A stretch of 64,000 nt of DNA from Curtobacterium sp. TC1. GTDB taxonomy: Bacteria; Actinomycetota; Actinomycetes; Actinomycetales; Microbacteriaceae. Under the pieces are notes generated by a model. The model worked only from the letters and a program-made list of their open reading frames with translations, did not search any database and was not told the DNA's origin. Where the stretch lies: assembly GCF_019844075.1 (NCBI RefSeq), contig NZ_CP081964.1, positions 1,860,001-1,924,000 on the forward strand, read 5' to 3'. Numbering within the stretch: position 1 is the stretch's first letter; every line of letters starts with the position of its first letter. Made by a program: the position numbers and the translations under genes. This document shows positions 10,771 to 18,527 of the stretch, piece after piece.

Positions 10771-10830
10771 GTGCGAGCTTGCACGCTCGGTGCGGCGTTG
10801 TGGCGCTGCACCGAGCGTGCAACCTCGCAC
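10771..10830. repeat. Intergenic inverted repeat, GTGCGAG...CTCGGTGC family
   Basis: Two 23-base arms (10771-10793 and 10808-10830) are reverse complements with one mismatch, separated by 14 bases. It lies between the coiled-coil gene and the 3' end of rnpB, so it could stop transcription in both directions. A related copy lies at 25735-25794, which suggests a dispersed element rather than a one-off terminator. Confidence 0.7.
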
Positions 10831-10881
10831 GGGATAGCGAGCGCCGCACCGTGCGTTGAGCACGGGGCTCGTGCAAGTGGG

Positions 10882-11248
10882 GCGAATGGGCCGGCCGTAC
10901 GCCGGGTTCTGTCCCGCCGCTTGCACGGCGGTGACGGCCATCTCTCTCGGACCGACGTTGCCGTCGGCCTCCAGCGGTCTACCCGAGGACTCGGCGAGCA
11001 GCCTCGGCGTCCTCTGTCTGACCTTGCTCCGGGCGAGGTTTACCGAGCGGATCCGGTCACCCGGACCCCTGGTGGTCTCTTACACCACCGTTTCACCCTT
11101 ACCGACGTTGCCGCCGGCGGTCTGCTTTCTGTGGCACTGTCTCGCGGATTGCTCCGGGTGGGTGTTACCCACCGCCCTGCTCTGTGGAGCCCGGACGTTC
11201 CTCGGCACTCCCGGGGGAGTGACGCGACCGTCTCACCGACCCATTCGC
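10882..11248 (-). ncRNA. rnpB: RNase P RNA, class A
   Basis: The reverse strand carries the catalytic RNA of RNase P, which matures tRNA 5' ends. The 5' end (reading from 11248) GCGAATGGGTCGG pairs with the 3' end CCGGCCCATTCGC, forming helix P1 and setting the ends at 11248 and 10882. The universal segment GAGGAACGTCCGGGCTCC (11203-11186) is the 5' half of P4; the family consensus has GAGGAAAG, so one base differs. ACAGAACCCGGCGTAC (10912-10897) is the 3' P4 partner region. The conserved GGTAAGGGTGAAACGGTG block lies between. The length of about 367 nt is typical for actinobacteria. Confidence 0.93.
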
Positions 11249-11482
11249 AGATCCGAGTCTACCGGCCCCGCGCCCGCGCCCGTGCCCCGGCCCGTGCCCC
11301 GGCCCCCGAGGTTCCGAAATCTCGGCATGTCGGCGCGCACCAGGGGTCTCCGTGGAACCTCGGCGCACCGCAGACGGCGAGTCGTGGAACCTCGGTGCGA
11401 CCGGCCGGGTGCGTCGAACCGCGCCGAACAACTCCCACACCACACGGTGCGGGCCGGAGTGCGGTCTGGGCGGATCGCCGGG

Positions 11483-12232
11483 TCAGGCGCTGCGCGCGGC
11501 CAGGGTCGCAGCGCCGATGATGCCGGCGTTGTTGCGCAGGGTCGCGGGGATGATCTCCGCCTGCAGGTCGAGCAGCGGCAGGAACTCCTCGTACTGCTTC
11601 GACACACCACCACCGACGACGAACAGCTCGGGGGAGAGCAGCGCCTCGAGCGTCGAGTAGTACGTCTGCAGGCGCTTCGCCCAGTGCTTCCAGGACAGGT
11701 CGTCGCGCTCCTTGGCGGCGAACGAGGCCCGCGACTCGGCGTCGTGCCCGTCGATCTCCAGGTGCCCGAGCTCCGAGTTGACGATGAGCACCCCGTCGTT
11801 GATGAGCGCGCTGCCGATCCCGGTGCCGAGGGTGGTCACGATGACCAGGCCGTCCTTGCCCTTCGCCGCACCGAACTGCTGCTCGGCGAACCCGGCGGCG
11901 TCGGCGTCGTTCACGAAGTGGATGGCGCGGCCGAGCTCCTTCTCGAACAGCGCCTCGGCCTCGAAGCCGATCCACTTCTTCGAGACGTTCGCGGCGGACA
12001 TGGTCTTGCCGTCCCGCACGATCGCGGGGAAGCACACGCCCACGGGGACGTCGGCCGCGGGGGCGAGCTCCTCGAGGATCGAGGCGACGACGGCGGTGAT
12101 GTCGTGGGGCTTCCCGCCTTCCGGGGTGGCCTTCTTGATGCGGTCCGTGGTGAGTTCACCGGACGCGACGTCGACGATCGCGCCCTTGATGCCCGTACCA
12201 CCGATGTCGACGCCGACTGCGAGGGAGGTCAT
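11483..12232 (-). CDS. ppgK: Polyphosphate glucokinase
   Basis: This 249-residue ROK-family kinase phosphorylates glucose using polyphosphate and, in relatives, ATP. Visible motifs are the phosphate loop VDIGGTGIKGAIVD (8-21), a NDADAAG catalytic-Asp segment, TTLGTGIGSALI and SELGHLEIDG. It lacks the zinc-binding CXCGXXGC motif of many ROK proteins, as is normal for PpgK. The ATG at 12232 is preceded by GAAAGG at a longer than usual distance. The gene follows map in the same direction with a 75-base gap and may be co-transcribed. Curtobacterium relatives keep the same pair. Confidence 0.95.
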   Translation of the reverse strand: MTSLAVGVDIGGTGIKGAIVDVASGELTTDRIKKATPEGGKPHDITAVVASILEELAPAADVPVGVCFPAIVRDGKTMSAANVSKKWIGFEAEALFEKELGRAIHFVNDADAAGFAEQQFGAAKGKDGLVIVTTLGTGIGSALINDGVLIVNSELGHLEIDGHDAESRASFAAKERDDLSWKHWAKRLQTYYSTLEALLSPELFVVGGGVSKQYEEFLPLLDLQAEIIPATLRNNAGIIGAATLAARSA

Positions 12233-12307
12233 GAGGTTGTCGTGCCTTTCGGTTGCCTGCCGGAGTGCCCGGTCAGGAAGAGGGTCCCGTCAGGGAGACG
12301 GATCCGG

Positions 12308-13171
12308 TCAGGAGACGGTGAGGAGCTCCGCGCCGCGCTCGGTGACGACGAGGGTGTGCTCGAACTGCGCGGTCCACGACTTGTCGCGCGTCGAGACCGT
12401 CCAGTCGTCGGACCAGATGTCGGCCTCGATCCCGCCGAGCGTGAGCATGGGCTCGATGGTGAACACCATGCCCGGTTCGATCACCGTGTCGTACTGCGGT
12501 GCGTCGTAGTGCGGGATGATCAGCCCGGAGTGGAAGGCCCGACCGACGCCGTGGCCGGTGTAGTCCCGGACGACGCCGTAGCCGAAGCGCTTCGCGTAGG
12601 CCTCGATGGCGCGGCCGATGACGTTCACCTGCCGGCCGGGGGCGACGGCCTTGATGCCGCGCTCGAGGGCGAGTCGCGTGCGGGTCACGAGGTCCTCGAC
12701 CTCCTGCGACGCCTGCCCGACGACGAACGTGCGGTTCGTGTCGCCGTGCATCCCGTCCTTGTAGGCGGTGATGTCGATGTTGACGAGGTCGCCCTCCTGC
12801 AGGACGGTGTCGTCCGGGATGCCGTGGCAGATGACCTCGTTGAGGCTCGAGCACAGCGACTTCGGGTACCCGCGGTACCCGAGCGTCGAGGGGTAGGCGC
12901 CGTGCGCCACCACGAACTCGTGGCCGATGCGGTCGAGTTCGTCCGTGGTCACGCCCGGGCGGATCGCGGCGCCGACGGCGTCGATGGCCTGCGAGGCGAT
13001 GCGGCCGGCGGTGCGGATGCGCTCGACCTCGTCCGGCGAGTACGTGTCGCCCAGGCCGTGCTCGTGCGGTTCGACCTTGCCGACGTACTCCGGACGCTCG
13101 ATGTCCTTCGGGACTGCCCGGTGCGGGGAGATGCGGCCAGCGGTCAGGTGTCCGTGTTCGTCCCGGGGCAT
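12308..13171 (-). CDS. map: Type I methionine aminopeptidase
   Basis: This 287-residue metalloprotease removes the initiator Met from nascent proteins. All metal ligands are present: the Asp pair in NIDITAY and GDTNRTF, His in GHGVGRAFHSG, Glu in FTIEPML and Glu in AQFEHTL. The N-terminal extension (about 40 residues, starting MPRDEHGHLTAGRISPHRAVP) is usual for the longer actinobacterial MetAP type. I chose the ATG at 13171 because TAGAGT lies seven bases upstream on the minus strand as a leaderless -10. The frame stays open upstream only through repeat DNA. Confidence 0.95.
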   Translation of the reverse strand: MPRDEHGHLTAGRISPHRAVPKDIERPEYVGKVEPHEHGLGDTYSPDEVERIRTAGRIASQAIDAVGAAIRPGVTTDELDRIGHEFVVAHGAYPSTLGYRGYPKSLCSSLNEVICHGIPDDTVLQEGDLVNIDITAYKDGMHGDTNRTFVVGQASQEVEDLVTRTRLALERGIKAVAPGRQVNVIGRAIEAYAKRFGYGVVRDYTGHGVGRAFHSGLIIPHYDAPQYDTVIEPGMVFTIEPMLTLGGIEADIWSDDWTVSTRDKSWTAQFEHTLVVTERGAELLTVS

Positions 13172-13184
13172 GCCGACCACTCTA
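13172..13184 (-). promoter_or_regulatory. Leaderless promoter for map, -10 TAGAGT
   Basis: On the minus strand TAGAGT (13184-13179) is followed by seven bases and the map ATG. It faces away from the promoter of the small gene at 13357, with repeat DNA between them. Confidence 0.5.
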
Positions 13185-13215
13185 GCCGCGGCGCGACGCG
13201 CCGAGCGCAACCGCC

Positions 13216-13285
13216 CCCACGGTGCGGCCCGACGGGGTGGGCGTGACCGCCCCACGGTGCGGCCCGACGGGGTGGGCGCGACCGC
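13216..13285. repeat. 35-base tandem duplication
   Basis: Positions 13216-13250 and 13251-13285 are identical except for one base (GCGTGACC against GCGCGACC). They abut the palindrome at 13285. A related GGGGTGGGCG...GCGACCGCC flank accompanies the palindrome at 23377, in reverse orientation. Confidence 0.8.
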
Positions 13286-13331
13286 CTGGAGGCCCGGTGC
13301 CGGTCCGCCGGACCGGCACCGGGCTTCCAGG
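13285..13331. repeat. Intergenic palindrome, GGAGGCCCGGTGCC family (subtype I)
   Basis: Arms 13286-13305 and 13311-13330 match at 19 of 20 positions around a CGCCG loop. The sequence CCTGGAGGCCCGGTGCCGG recurs in other intergenic regions. This copy lies between two divergent promoters, so it cannot be merely a terminator of a flanking gene. Confidence 0.8.
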
Positions 13332-13343
13332 CCGTCACCTGGG

Positions 13344-13356
13344 TACGGTGGGCGAC
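13344..13356 (+). promoter_or_regulatory. Leaderless promoter, -10 TACGGT
   Basis: TACGGT at 13344-13349 is followed by seven bases and the ATG at 13357. Confidence 0.45.
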
Positions 13357-13536
13357 ATGAGCGACGAGCGCATCGAGTCCCAGTGGTGGTTCAACGACAA
13401 GACCGGTCAGGTCGAGCAGGGGCCGCAGTCCCCGCAGCGCGACCGCATCGGCCCGTTCGACACGCGTGAGGAAGCTCAGCACGCCCTCGACCGGATCGCC
13501 GCGAACAACGAGAAGTGGGACGCCGAGGACCAGTGA
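13357..13536 (+). CDS. Small SPOR-like protein of unknown function
   Basis: This 59-residue protein starts MSDERIESQWWFNDKTGQVE and contains DRIGPFDTREEAQHALDRI. Small proteins of this form are common beside map and glnA in Microbacteriaceae. They are often labelled SPOR-domain proteins because of the YWFNxxTGxVExG...GPFxTxxEA pattern, but a peptidoglycan-binding role is unproven. There is no signal peptide, so it is probably cytoplasmic. It has its own leaderless-type promoter and lies 108 bases before glnA2. Confidence 0.7.
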   Translation: MSDERIESQWWFNDKTGQVEQGPQSPQRDRIGPFDTREEAQHALDRIAANNEKWDAEDQ

Positions 13537-13644
13537 GCCGGACACGTGCCGTGGCGGCGCGTCGCACGGCCCCGCGCACACCGCCGGACCACTAGCCTGG
13601 GACGAGGCCCGCCCGCGGCCACCCGATACACGGAAAGGTCGTGC

Positions 13645-14982
13645 ATGGACAAGCAGACGGACTTCGTGCTCCGCACCATCGAGGAGCGCGGCATCAAGTT
13701 CATCCGACTCTGGTTCACGGACGTCATCGGGACCCTCAAGTCGGTGGCGATCGCCCCGGCCGAGGTCGAGGGCGCGTTCGCCGAGGGCATCGGGTTCGAC
13801 GGCTCCGCGATCGAGGGCCTGTCCCGTTCGTACGAGGCCGACGTGCTCGCGCACCCGGACCCCTCGACGTTCCAGATCCTGCCGTGGCGCGGCGAGATCG
13901 ACCCGACCGCGCGGATGTTCTGCGACATCACGACGCCGGACGGGCAGCCCGCCGTCGCCGACCCGCGCAACGTGCTGAAGCGCACGCTGGCCCGGGCGAG
14001 TGAGCGCGGCTTCACCTTCTACACGCACCCCGAGATCGAGTTCTACCTGCTCAAGAGCCGTGAGTGGAAGGACGGCGGCCCGCAGCCCGTCGACCAGGCC
14101 GGCTACTTCGACAACGTCCCCGGCGGCAGCGCGCACGACTTCCGACGCCGCTCCGTCCGGATGCTCGAGGACCTGGGCATCTCGGTGGAGTTCAGCCATC
14201 ACGAGGCCGGTCCGGGCCAGAACGAGATCGACCTCCGGTACGCCGACGCGCTGACGATGGCGGACAACATCATGACCTTCCGCACGGTGGTGAAGGAGGT
14301 CGCGATCGAGCAGGGCGTCTACGCGACGTTCATGCCAAAGCCGATCTCCGGGCAGCCGGGTTCGGGCATGCACACGCACGTATCGCTGTTCGAGGGCGAC
14401 CAGAACGCGTTCTACGAGGCCGGCGGCGAGTACCAGCTGTCCCGGACCGCCAAGCACTTCATCGCCGGTGTGCTCAAGCACGCACCGGAGATCACCGCGG
14501 TCACGAACCAGTTCGTCAACTCGTACAAGCGCCTCTGGGGTGGCGACGAGGCCCCGTCCTTCGTGACCTGGGGTCACAACAACCGTTCCGCGCTCGTGCG
14601 CGTGCCGCTGTACAAGCCGAACAAGGGCCAGTCCTCGCGCATCGAGTACCGCGGCATCGACTCGGCGGCGAACCCGTACCTGGCGTACTCGCTGCTGCTC
14701 GCGGCGGGCCTCAAGGGCATCGAGGAAGAGTACGAACTGCCGGCCGAGGCCGAGCACGACGTCTGGAGCCTGACCGACGCCGAGCGCCGTGCCCTCGGGT
14801 ACAGCCAGCTGCCGTCGAGCCTCGACCACGCCCTCAGCCTGATGGAGGACTCCGAGCTGGTCGCCGAGACGCTCGGCGAGCACGTGTTCAACTTCGTGCT
14901 GCTCAACAAGCGGCAGGAGTGGAAGCGGTACCGCGACCAGGTCACGCCGTTCGAGCTCGACACCAACCTCGGCGCCCTCTGA
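13645..14982 (+). CDS. glnA2: Glutamine synthetase, GlnA2 type
   Basis: This 445-residue type I glutamine synthetase condenses glutamate and ammonia with ATP. Motifs include GFDGSAIEGLSRSYEAD, the metal and ATP residues in GPGQNEIDLRY, PISGQPGSGMHTHVS and the glutamate-binding NRSALVRVPLY. The C-terminal region reads EEYELPAEAEHDV, without the NLYDLPPEE-like adenylylation site. It therefore resembles GlnA2 of other actinobacteria, which is thought not to be adenylylated. A TAGCCT box at 13593 and GGAAAGG before the ATG mark its promoter and ribosome-binding site. The gene lies immediately upstream of glnE, with glnA1 about 9 kb away on the opposite strand. Confidence 0.95.
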   Translation: MDKQTDFVLRTIEERGIKFIRLWFTDVIGTLKSVAIAPAEVEGAFAEGIGFDGSAIEGLSRSYEADVLAHPDPSTFQILPWRGEIDPTARMFCDITTPDGQPAVADPRNVLKRTLARASERGFTFYTHPEIEFYLLKSREWKDGGPQPVDQAGYFDNVPGGSAHDFRRRSVRMLEDLGISVEFSHHEAGPGQNEIDLRYADALTMADNIMTFRTVVKEVAIEQGVYATFMPKPISGQPGSGMHTHVSLFEGDQNAFYEAGGEYQLSRTAKHFIAGVLKHAPEITAVTNQFVNSYKRLWGGDEAPSFVTWGHNNRSALVRVPLYKPNKGQSSRIEYRGIDSAANPYLAYSLLLAAGLKGIEEEYELPAEAEHDVWSLTDAERRALGYSQLPSSLDHALSLMEDSELVAETLGEHVFNFVLLNKRQEWKRYRDQVTPFELDTNLGAL

Positions 14983-14995
14983 GCGAGCGCACCAC

Positions 14996-17947
14996 ATGAC
15001 CGGTCGGACGACGTCGTCGCGCTCCGAGTTGGCCCGCCTGGGGTTCGCCGAGCTGTCGGAGAGCCTCGAGCGGATCGCCGACCTGGAGGCGCGGTTCGGC
15101 TCCGTCGTCCCGCTGCCGGTCAGCGGCACCCCTGCGCTCTGGGGCATCACCGCGGATCCCGACGGTGCGCTGCGGTTGCTGGAACGGCTGCTCGAGCGTG
15201 CTCCCGACGAGTTGCGCCCCGTCCTGGCGGACGAGGCAGCGACCGAGCGGCTCATCCGGCTGCTGGGCGCCTCGGTCGGCCTCGGGGAGTTCCTGCACCG
15301 CCGACCGGCCGAGCTCGCGCTGCTGCTCGAGCCCGTCGTCGCACCCTGGTCGCAGGAGCGGTACACGGCGTCCCTGATCGACGCGATCGACGGCGCCACC
15401 GGCGAGGAGGCGCGGATGTGCCTGCGGGTGCGGTACCGCCGGCACCTCGCCCAGATCGCCCTGTACGACGTGCTGCACCCGTCGCCGACGGAGGCCTTCC
15501 CGGCGGTCGCCGCCGGACTGGCCGACCTGGCCGGGGCAGCGCTCGACGCCGCGGTCGACGTGGCCCGGCGAGAGGTCCCGTTCCCGGCGGCCGACGTCGC
15601 CGCGACCCCGCTCGCCGTGATCGCGATGGGCAAGGCCGGCGCCCGTGAGCTGAACTACGTCAGCGACGTCGACGTCATCTTCGTCACCGAGTCCACCGAC
15701 GAGGTCAGCACCGACCGCGCCGTCCTCATCGCGACGCGGATCGCGATCGCCGCGACCCACGCGATCACCGACCTGGCCGCCGAGCCCGGTCTGTGGGAGG
15801 TCGACGCGAACCTGCGACCGGAGGGCAAGGACGGTGCCCTCGTCCGCACGCTCGACTCGCACGTCGCCTACTACGAGCGCTGGGCGAAGTCGTGGGAGTT
15901 CCAGGCGTTGCTGAAGGCGCGGCCGATCGCCGGTTCGGCCGACCTCGGTGCCCGCTACGCCGACGCCGTCGCCCCGTTCGTCTGGAGCTCGTCGGCGCGC
16001 CCCGGGTTCGTCGAGTCGGTCCAGCGCATGCGCGAACGCGTCACCGAGCACATCCCCGACGGCGAGGTCGACCGGCAGCTGAAGCTCGGTCCCGGCGGGC
16101 TGCGCGACGTCGAGTTCACCGTGCAGCTCCTGCAGCTCGTGCACGGCCGCGACGACGAGTCGGTCCGGGTCCGGTCCACCCTCGAGGCGATGGACGCCCT
16201 GACGGCTGCCGGCTACGTGGGGCGGGCCGAGGCCGCACGTTTCGGCCCGGACTACGCGTTGCTCCGCGTCCTCGAGCACCGCATCCAGCTCCGCCGGTTG
16301 CAGCGGACGCATCTGATGCCGACGGACGAGGAAGAGCTGCGTGTCCTCGCCCGGTCGAGCGGCGTCGCCACCTCGGCCTCCGCGCTCGAGACCCGCTGGC
16401 GTGCCGTCAAGCTCGAGGTCCGCGGCCTGCACGAGCGGCTGTTCTACCGGCCCCTGCTGTCCGCCGTCGCCGCGACCGAGGACGAGATCGTCCTGACCGA
16501 CGACCAGGTCGTCGATCGTCTCGGCGCGATCGGGTTCGTCGACCCGCCCGGTGCGTTGCGGCACATCCGGGCACTCACGCAGGGGACGAGCCGACGGGCG
16601 GCGATCCAGCGGAACCTGCTGCCGGTGCTCCTGCGGTGGATGGCCGAGGGGCCGGCACCCGACCGGGCACTGCTGGCGTTCCGACGGCTCAGCGACACGC
16701 TGGGGGAGTCGAGCTGGTTCCTCCGGATGCTCCGCGACTCGTCCGGGGCGGCGCACTCGCTCACCACGGTGCTGTCCGAGTCGGCGTTCCTGTCCGGACT
16801 CCTCGAACGCTTCCCCGAGGCCGTCGCCTGGCTCGACGAACCCGAAGCGCTCCTCCGCGCCCGCCCGATGGACTCGCTGCTCGCCGAGATGACCGCGACG
16901 ACCGCGCGGCACGGCAACGACGTCGACGGGGCGGCCGGCCTGCTGCGCTCGGCCCGTCGCCGCGAGACCCTGCGCCTCGGCATGGCCGCGGTGCTCGGGC
17001 ACCTCGATGTGGACGCCCTCGGTGCGGCGCTCAGCGACGTGACCGAGGCGACGCTCGCCGGGGCACTCGCGCTCGCCCGACGGGACGCCCCGGCGGACTT
17101 CGAGTTCGGGATCATCGCGATGGGCCGGTACGGCGGCCGTGAGCTCGGGTTCGGCTCCGACGCCGACGTGCTCTACGTCTACCGTGCCCCGGACCTGGCG
17201 ACCGAGGTGGCCTCCCGGACGGCGCAGACCATCGTGCGCGAGCTGAACCGGCTCACCGAGGACACCGTCCACCCGCTCGACCTCGACATCGACCTGCGCC
17301 CCGAGGGGAAGAACGGCCCCGTGGCCCGCACCCTCGAGTCGTACGGTGCCTACTACGCCCGGTGGTCGCTGACGTGGGAGGCGCAGGCGCTGCTCCGTGC
17401 CCGCGGCGCCGTGGGGGACGCGCAGCTGCTCCGCGACTTCGAGCACCTGGCGGACCGCACGCGCTACCCGGAGCGGATCGACGAGCACGAGGTGCGCGAG
17501 GTCCGGCGGATCAAGGCGCGCGTCGAATCCGAGCGGCTGCCGCGCGGTGCCGACCCGGCACGCCACCTCAAGCTCGGTCGCGGCTCACTGAGCGACGTCG
17601 AATGGTTCGTCCAGCTCCTGCAGCTCCAGCACGCACTCGAGGTCCCGGCGCTCCGCACCACGTCGACGCTCGAGGCGCTCGACGGTGCGGTGTCGGCGGG
17701 GTTCGTCAGCGCCGAGGACGGTGAGCGGCTGGGTGCGGCCTGGCGCTTCGCCTCGCGGACGCGCAGCGCCCTGGTGCTCTGGTCGGGGAAGACGACGGAC
17801 GTGCTGCCCGTCGACCGCGTGCAGCTCGAGGGCGTCGCGCGGCTGATGGAGTACCCGCCCGGCTCGGCGAGCCAGCTGGAAGAGGACTACCTCGGCGTCA
17901 CCCGGCGTGCACGCCAGGTGTTCGAGCGCGAGTTCTACGGCGCCTGA
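14996..17947 (+). CDS. glnE: Glutamine synthetase adenylyltransferase/deadenylase
   Basis: This 983-residue bifunctional enzyme adenylylates and deadenylylates glutamine synthetase in response to nitrogen status. It has two nucleotidyltransferase domains. The first carries GKAGARELNYVSDVDVIF (about residue 210), the second GRYGGRELGFGSDADVLYV (about residue 710); each keeps the paired catalytic Asp residues. Each is followed by a helical domain with an LKLGPGGLRDVEF or LKLGRGSLSDVEW block. The length matches actinobacterial GlnE (just under 1000 residues). The gene starts 13 bases after glnA2, so they form an operon, though its likely target is GlnA1 at 23557-24981, which keeps the modified Tyr. 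Confidence 0.96.
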   Translation: MTGRTTSSRSELARLGFAELSESLERIADLEARFGSVVPLPVSGTPALWGITADPDGALRLLERLLERAPDELRPVLADEAATERLIRLLGASVGLGEFLHRRPAELALLLEPVVAPWSQERYTASLIDAIDGATGEEARMCLRVRYRRHLAQIALYDVLHPSPTEAFPAVAAGLADLAGAALDAAVDVARREVPFPAADVAATPLAVIAMGKAGARELNYVSDVDVIFVTESTDEVSTDRAVLIATRIAIAATHAITDLAAEPGLWEVDANLRPEGKDGALVRTLDSHVAYYERWAKSWEFQALLKARPIAGSADLGARYADAVAPFVWSSSARPGFVESVQRMRERVTEHIPDGEVDRQLKLGPGGLRDVEFTVQLLQLVHGRDDESVRVRSTLEAMDALTAAGYVGRAEAARFGPDYALLRVLEHRIQLRRLQRTHLMPTDEEELRVLARSSGVATSASALETRWRAVKLEVRGLHERLFYRPLLSAVAATEDEIVLTDDQVVDRLGAIGFVDPPGALRHIRALTQGTSRRAAIQRNLLPVLLRWMAEGPAPDRALLAFRRLSDTLGESSWFLRMLRDSSGAAHSLTTVLSESAFLSGLLERFPEAVAWLDEPEALLRARPMDSLLAEMTATTARHGNDVDGAAGLLRSARRRETLRLGMAAVLGHLDVDALGAALSDVTEATLAGALALARRDAPADFEFGIIAMGRYGGRELGFGSDADVLYVYRAPDLATEVASRTAQTIVRELNRLTEDTVHPLDLDIDLRPEGKNGPVARTLESYGAYYARWSLTWEAQALLRARGAVGDAQLLRDFEHLADRTRYPERIDEHEVREVRRIKARVESERLPRGADPARHLKLGRGSLSDVEWFVQLLQLQHALEVPALRTTSTLEALDGAVSAGFVSAEDGERLGAAWRFASRTRSALVLWSGKTTDVLPVDRVQLEGVARLMEYPPGSASQLEEDYLGVTRRARQVFEREFYGA

Positions 17948-17958
17948 CGCGCCGCCGA

Positions 17959-18024
17959 CGCGACCGTGATGCGTCGGCGGCGCGACCGCGACGCGTCGGC
18001 GGCGCGACCGCGACGCGTCGCCGA
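17959..18024. repeat. 22-base tandem repeat, three full units
   Basis: Three units of CGCGACCGNGANGCGTCGNCGN lie at 17959-17980, 17981-18002 and 18003-18024, with a decayed partial fourth after them. They begin 12 bases after the glnE stop. There are no spacers, so this is not a CRISPR. Confidence 0.8.
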
Positions 18025-18527
18025 TACGACCGCGACACGCCCGGGCATGCTCCCCGGAGCCGAAGGTGACGGGACGTCGGAGGTTAATTCCCCGTGTCGC
18101 GCACCGTCCCCCGTTCGTTTCGGACTGTACCCCGAGCGCCGTCAGTGGGCCGGTCGTTACCGTGTCGTGACCACCCCGCTCCGGTCTGCCGGCCGACGTG
18201 CCGGAGGTGCGCGCCGACTCGCCCGGTGACCATGTCCTGAACAGGGGTTTCCCGGGGTGGCGATCCGCGCCTCCCGGCATCACTCGTCGGGTACCAGGGT
18301 GACCGACCGGGTGGACCCGGTCCGCAGGAGTGCTGTCAGCACGAGGGGGGACCGCCGGTCCCGGCGGAGATGGGGACAAGTGTGTACCCCGTAACGCGTT
18401 CGAAACGCCCCCGGACGGGGGTCGCGTTGCGCGGGGGTTCAGGTTTCTGCGTCAATGGCATCACCCGAACCGACCCTGATTCCCCAACGTCGCGGAATCT
18501 CCACCTCGAACGTTGAAGCAGGGATCA
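18025..18527 (+). promoter_or_regulatory. Long non-coding leader before the exopolysaccharide operon
   Basis: No gene is visible in this 500-base stretch. It contains several short inverted repeats. The clearest is a compound hairpin at 18393-18428, in which AACGCG pairs with CGCGTT around a CCCCCG/CGGGGG stem. Base composition is more even than in the coding flanks (for example GGTTAATTCC near 18082), consistent with promoter or operator DNA. It may hold the operon promoter and a structured 5' leader. I cannot match it to a known riboswitch class. Confidence 0.45.

Noticed and set aside
10882..11248. Coding frames across the region
   Set aside because: The P1 pairing and the conserved P4 segments identify RNase P RNA, so the open frames are incidental.
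17959..18024. CRISPR-like repeats
   Set aside because: Units are directly abutting without spacers and no cas gene is present.
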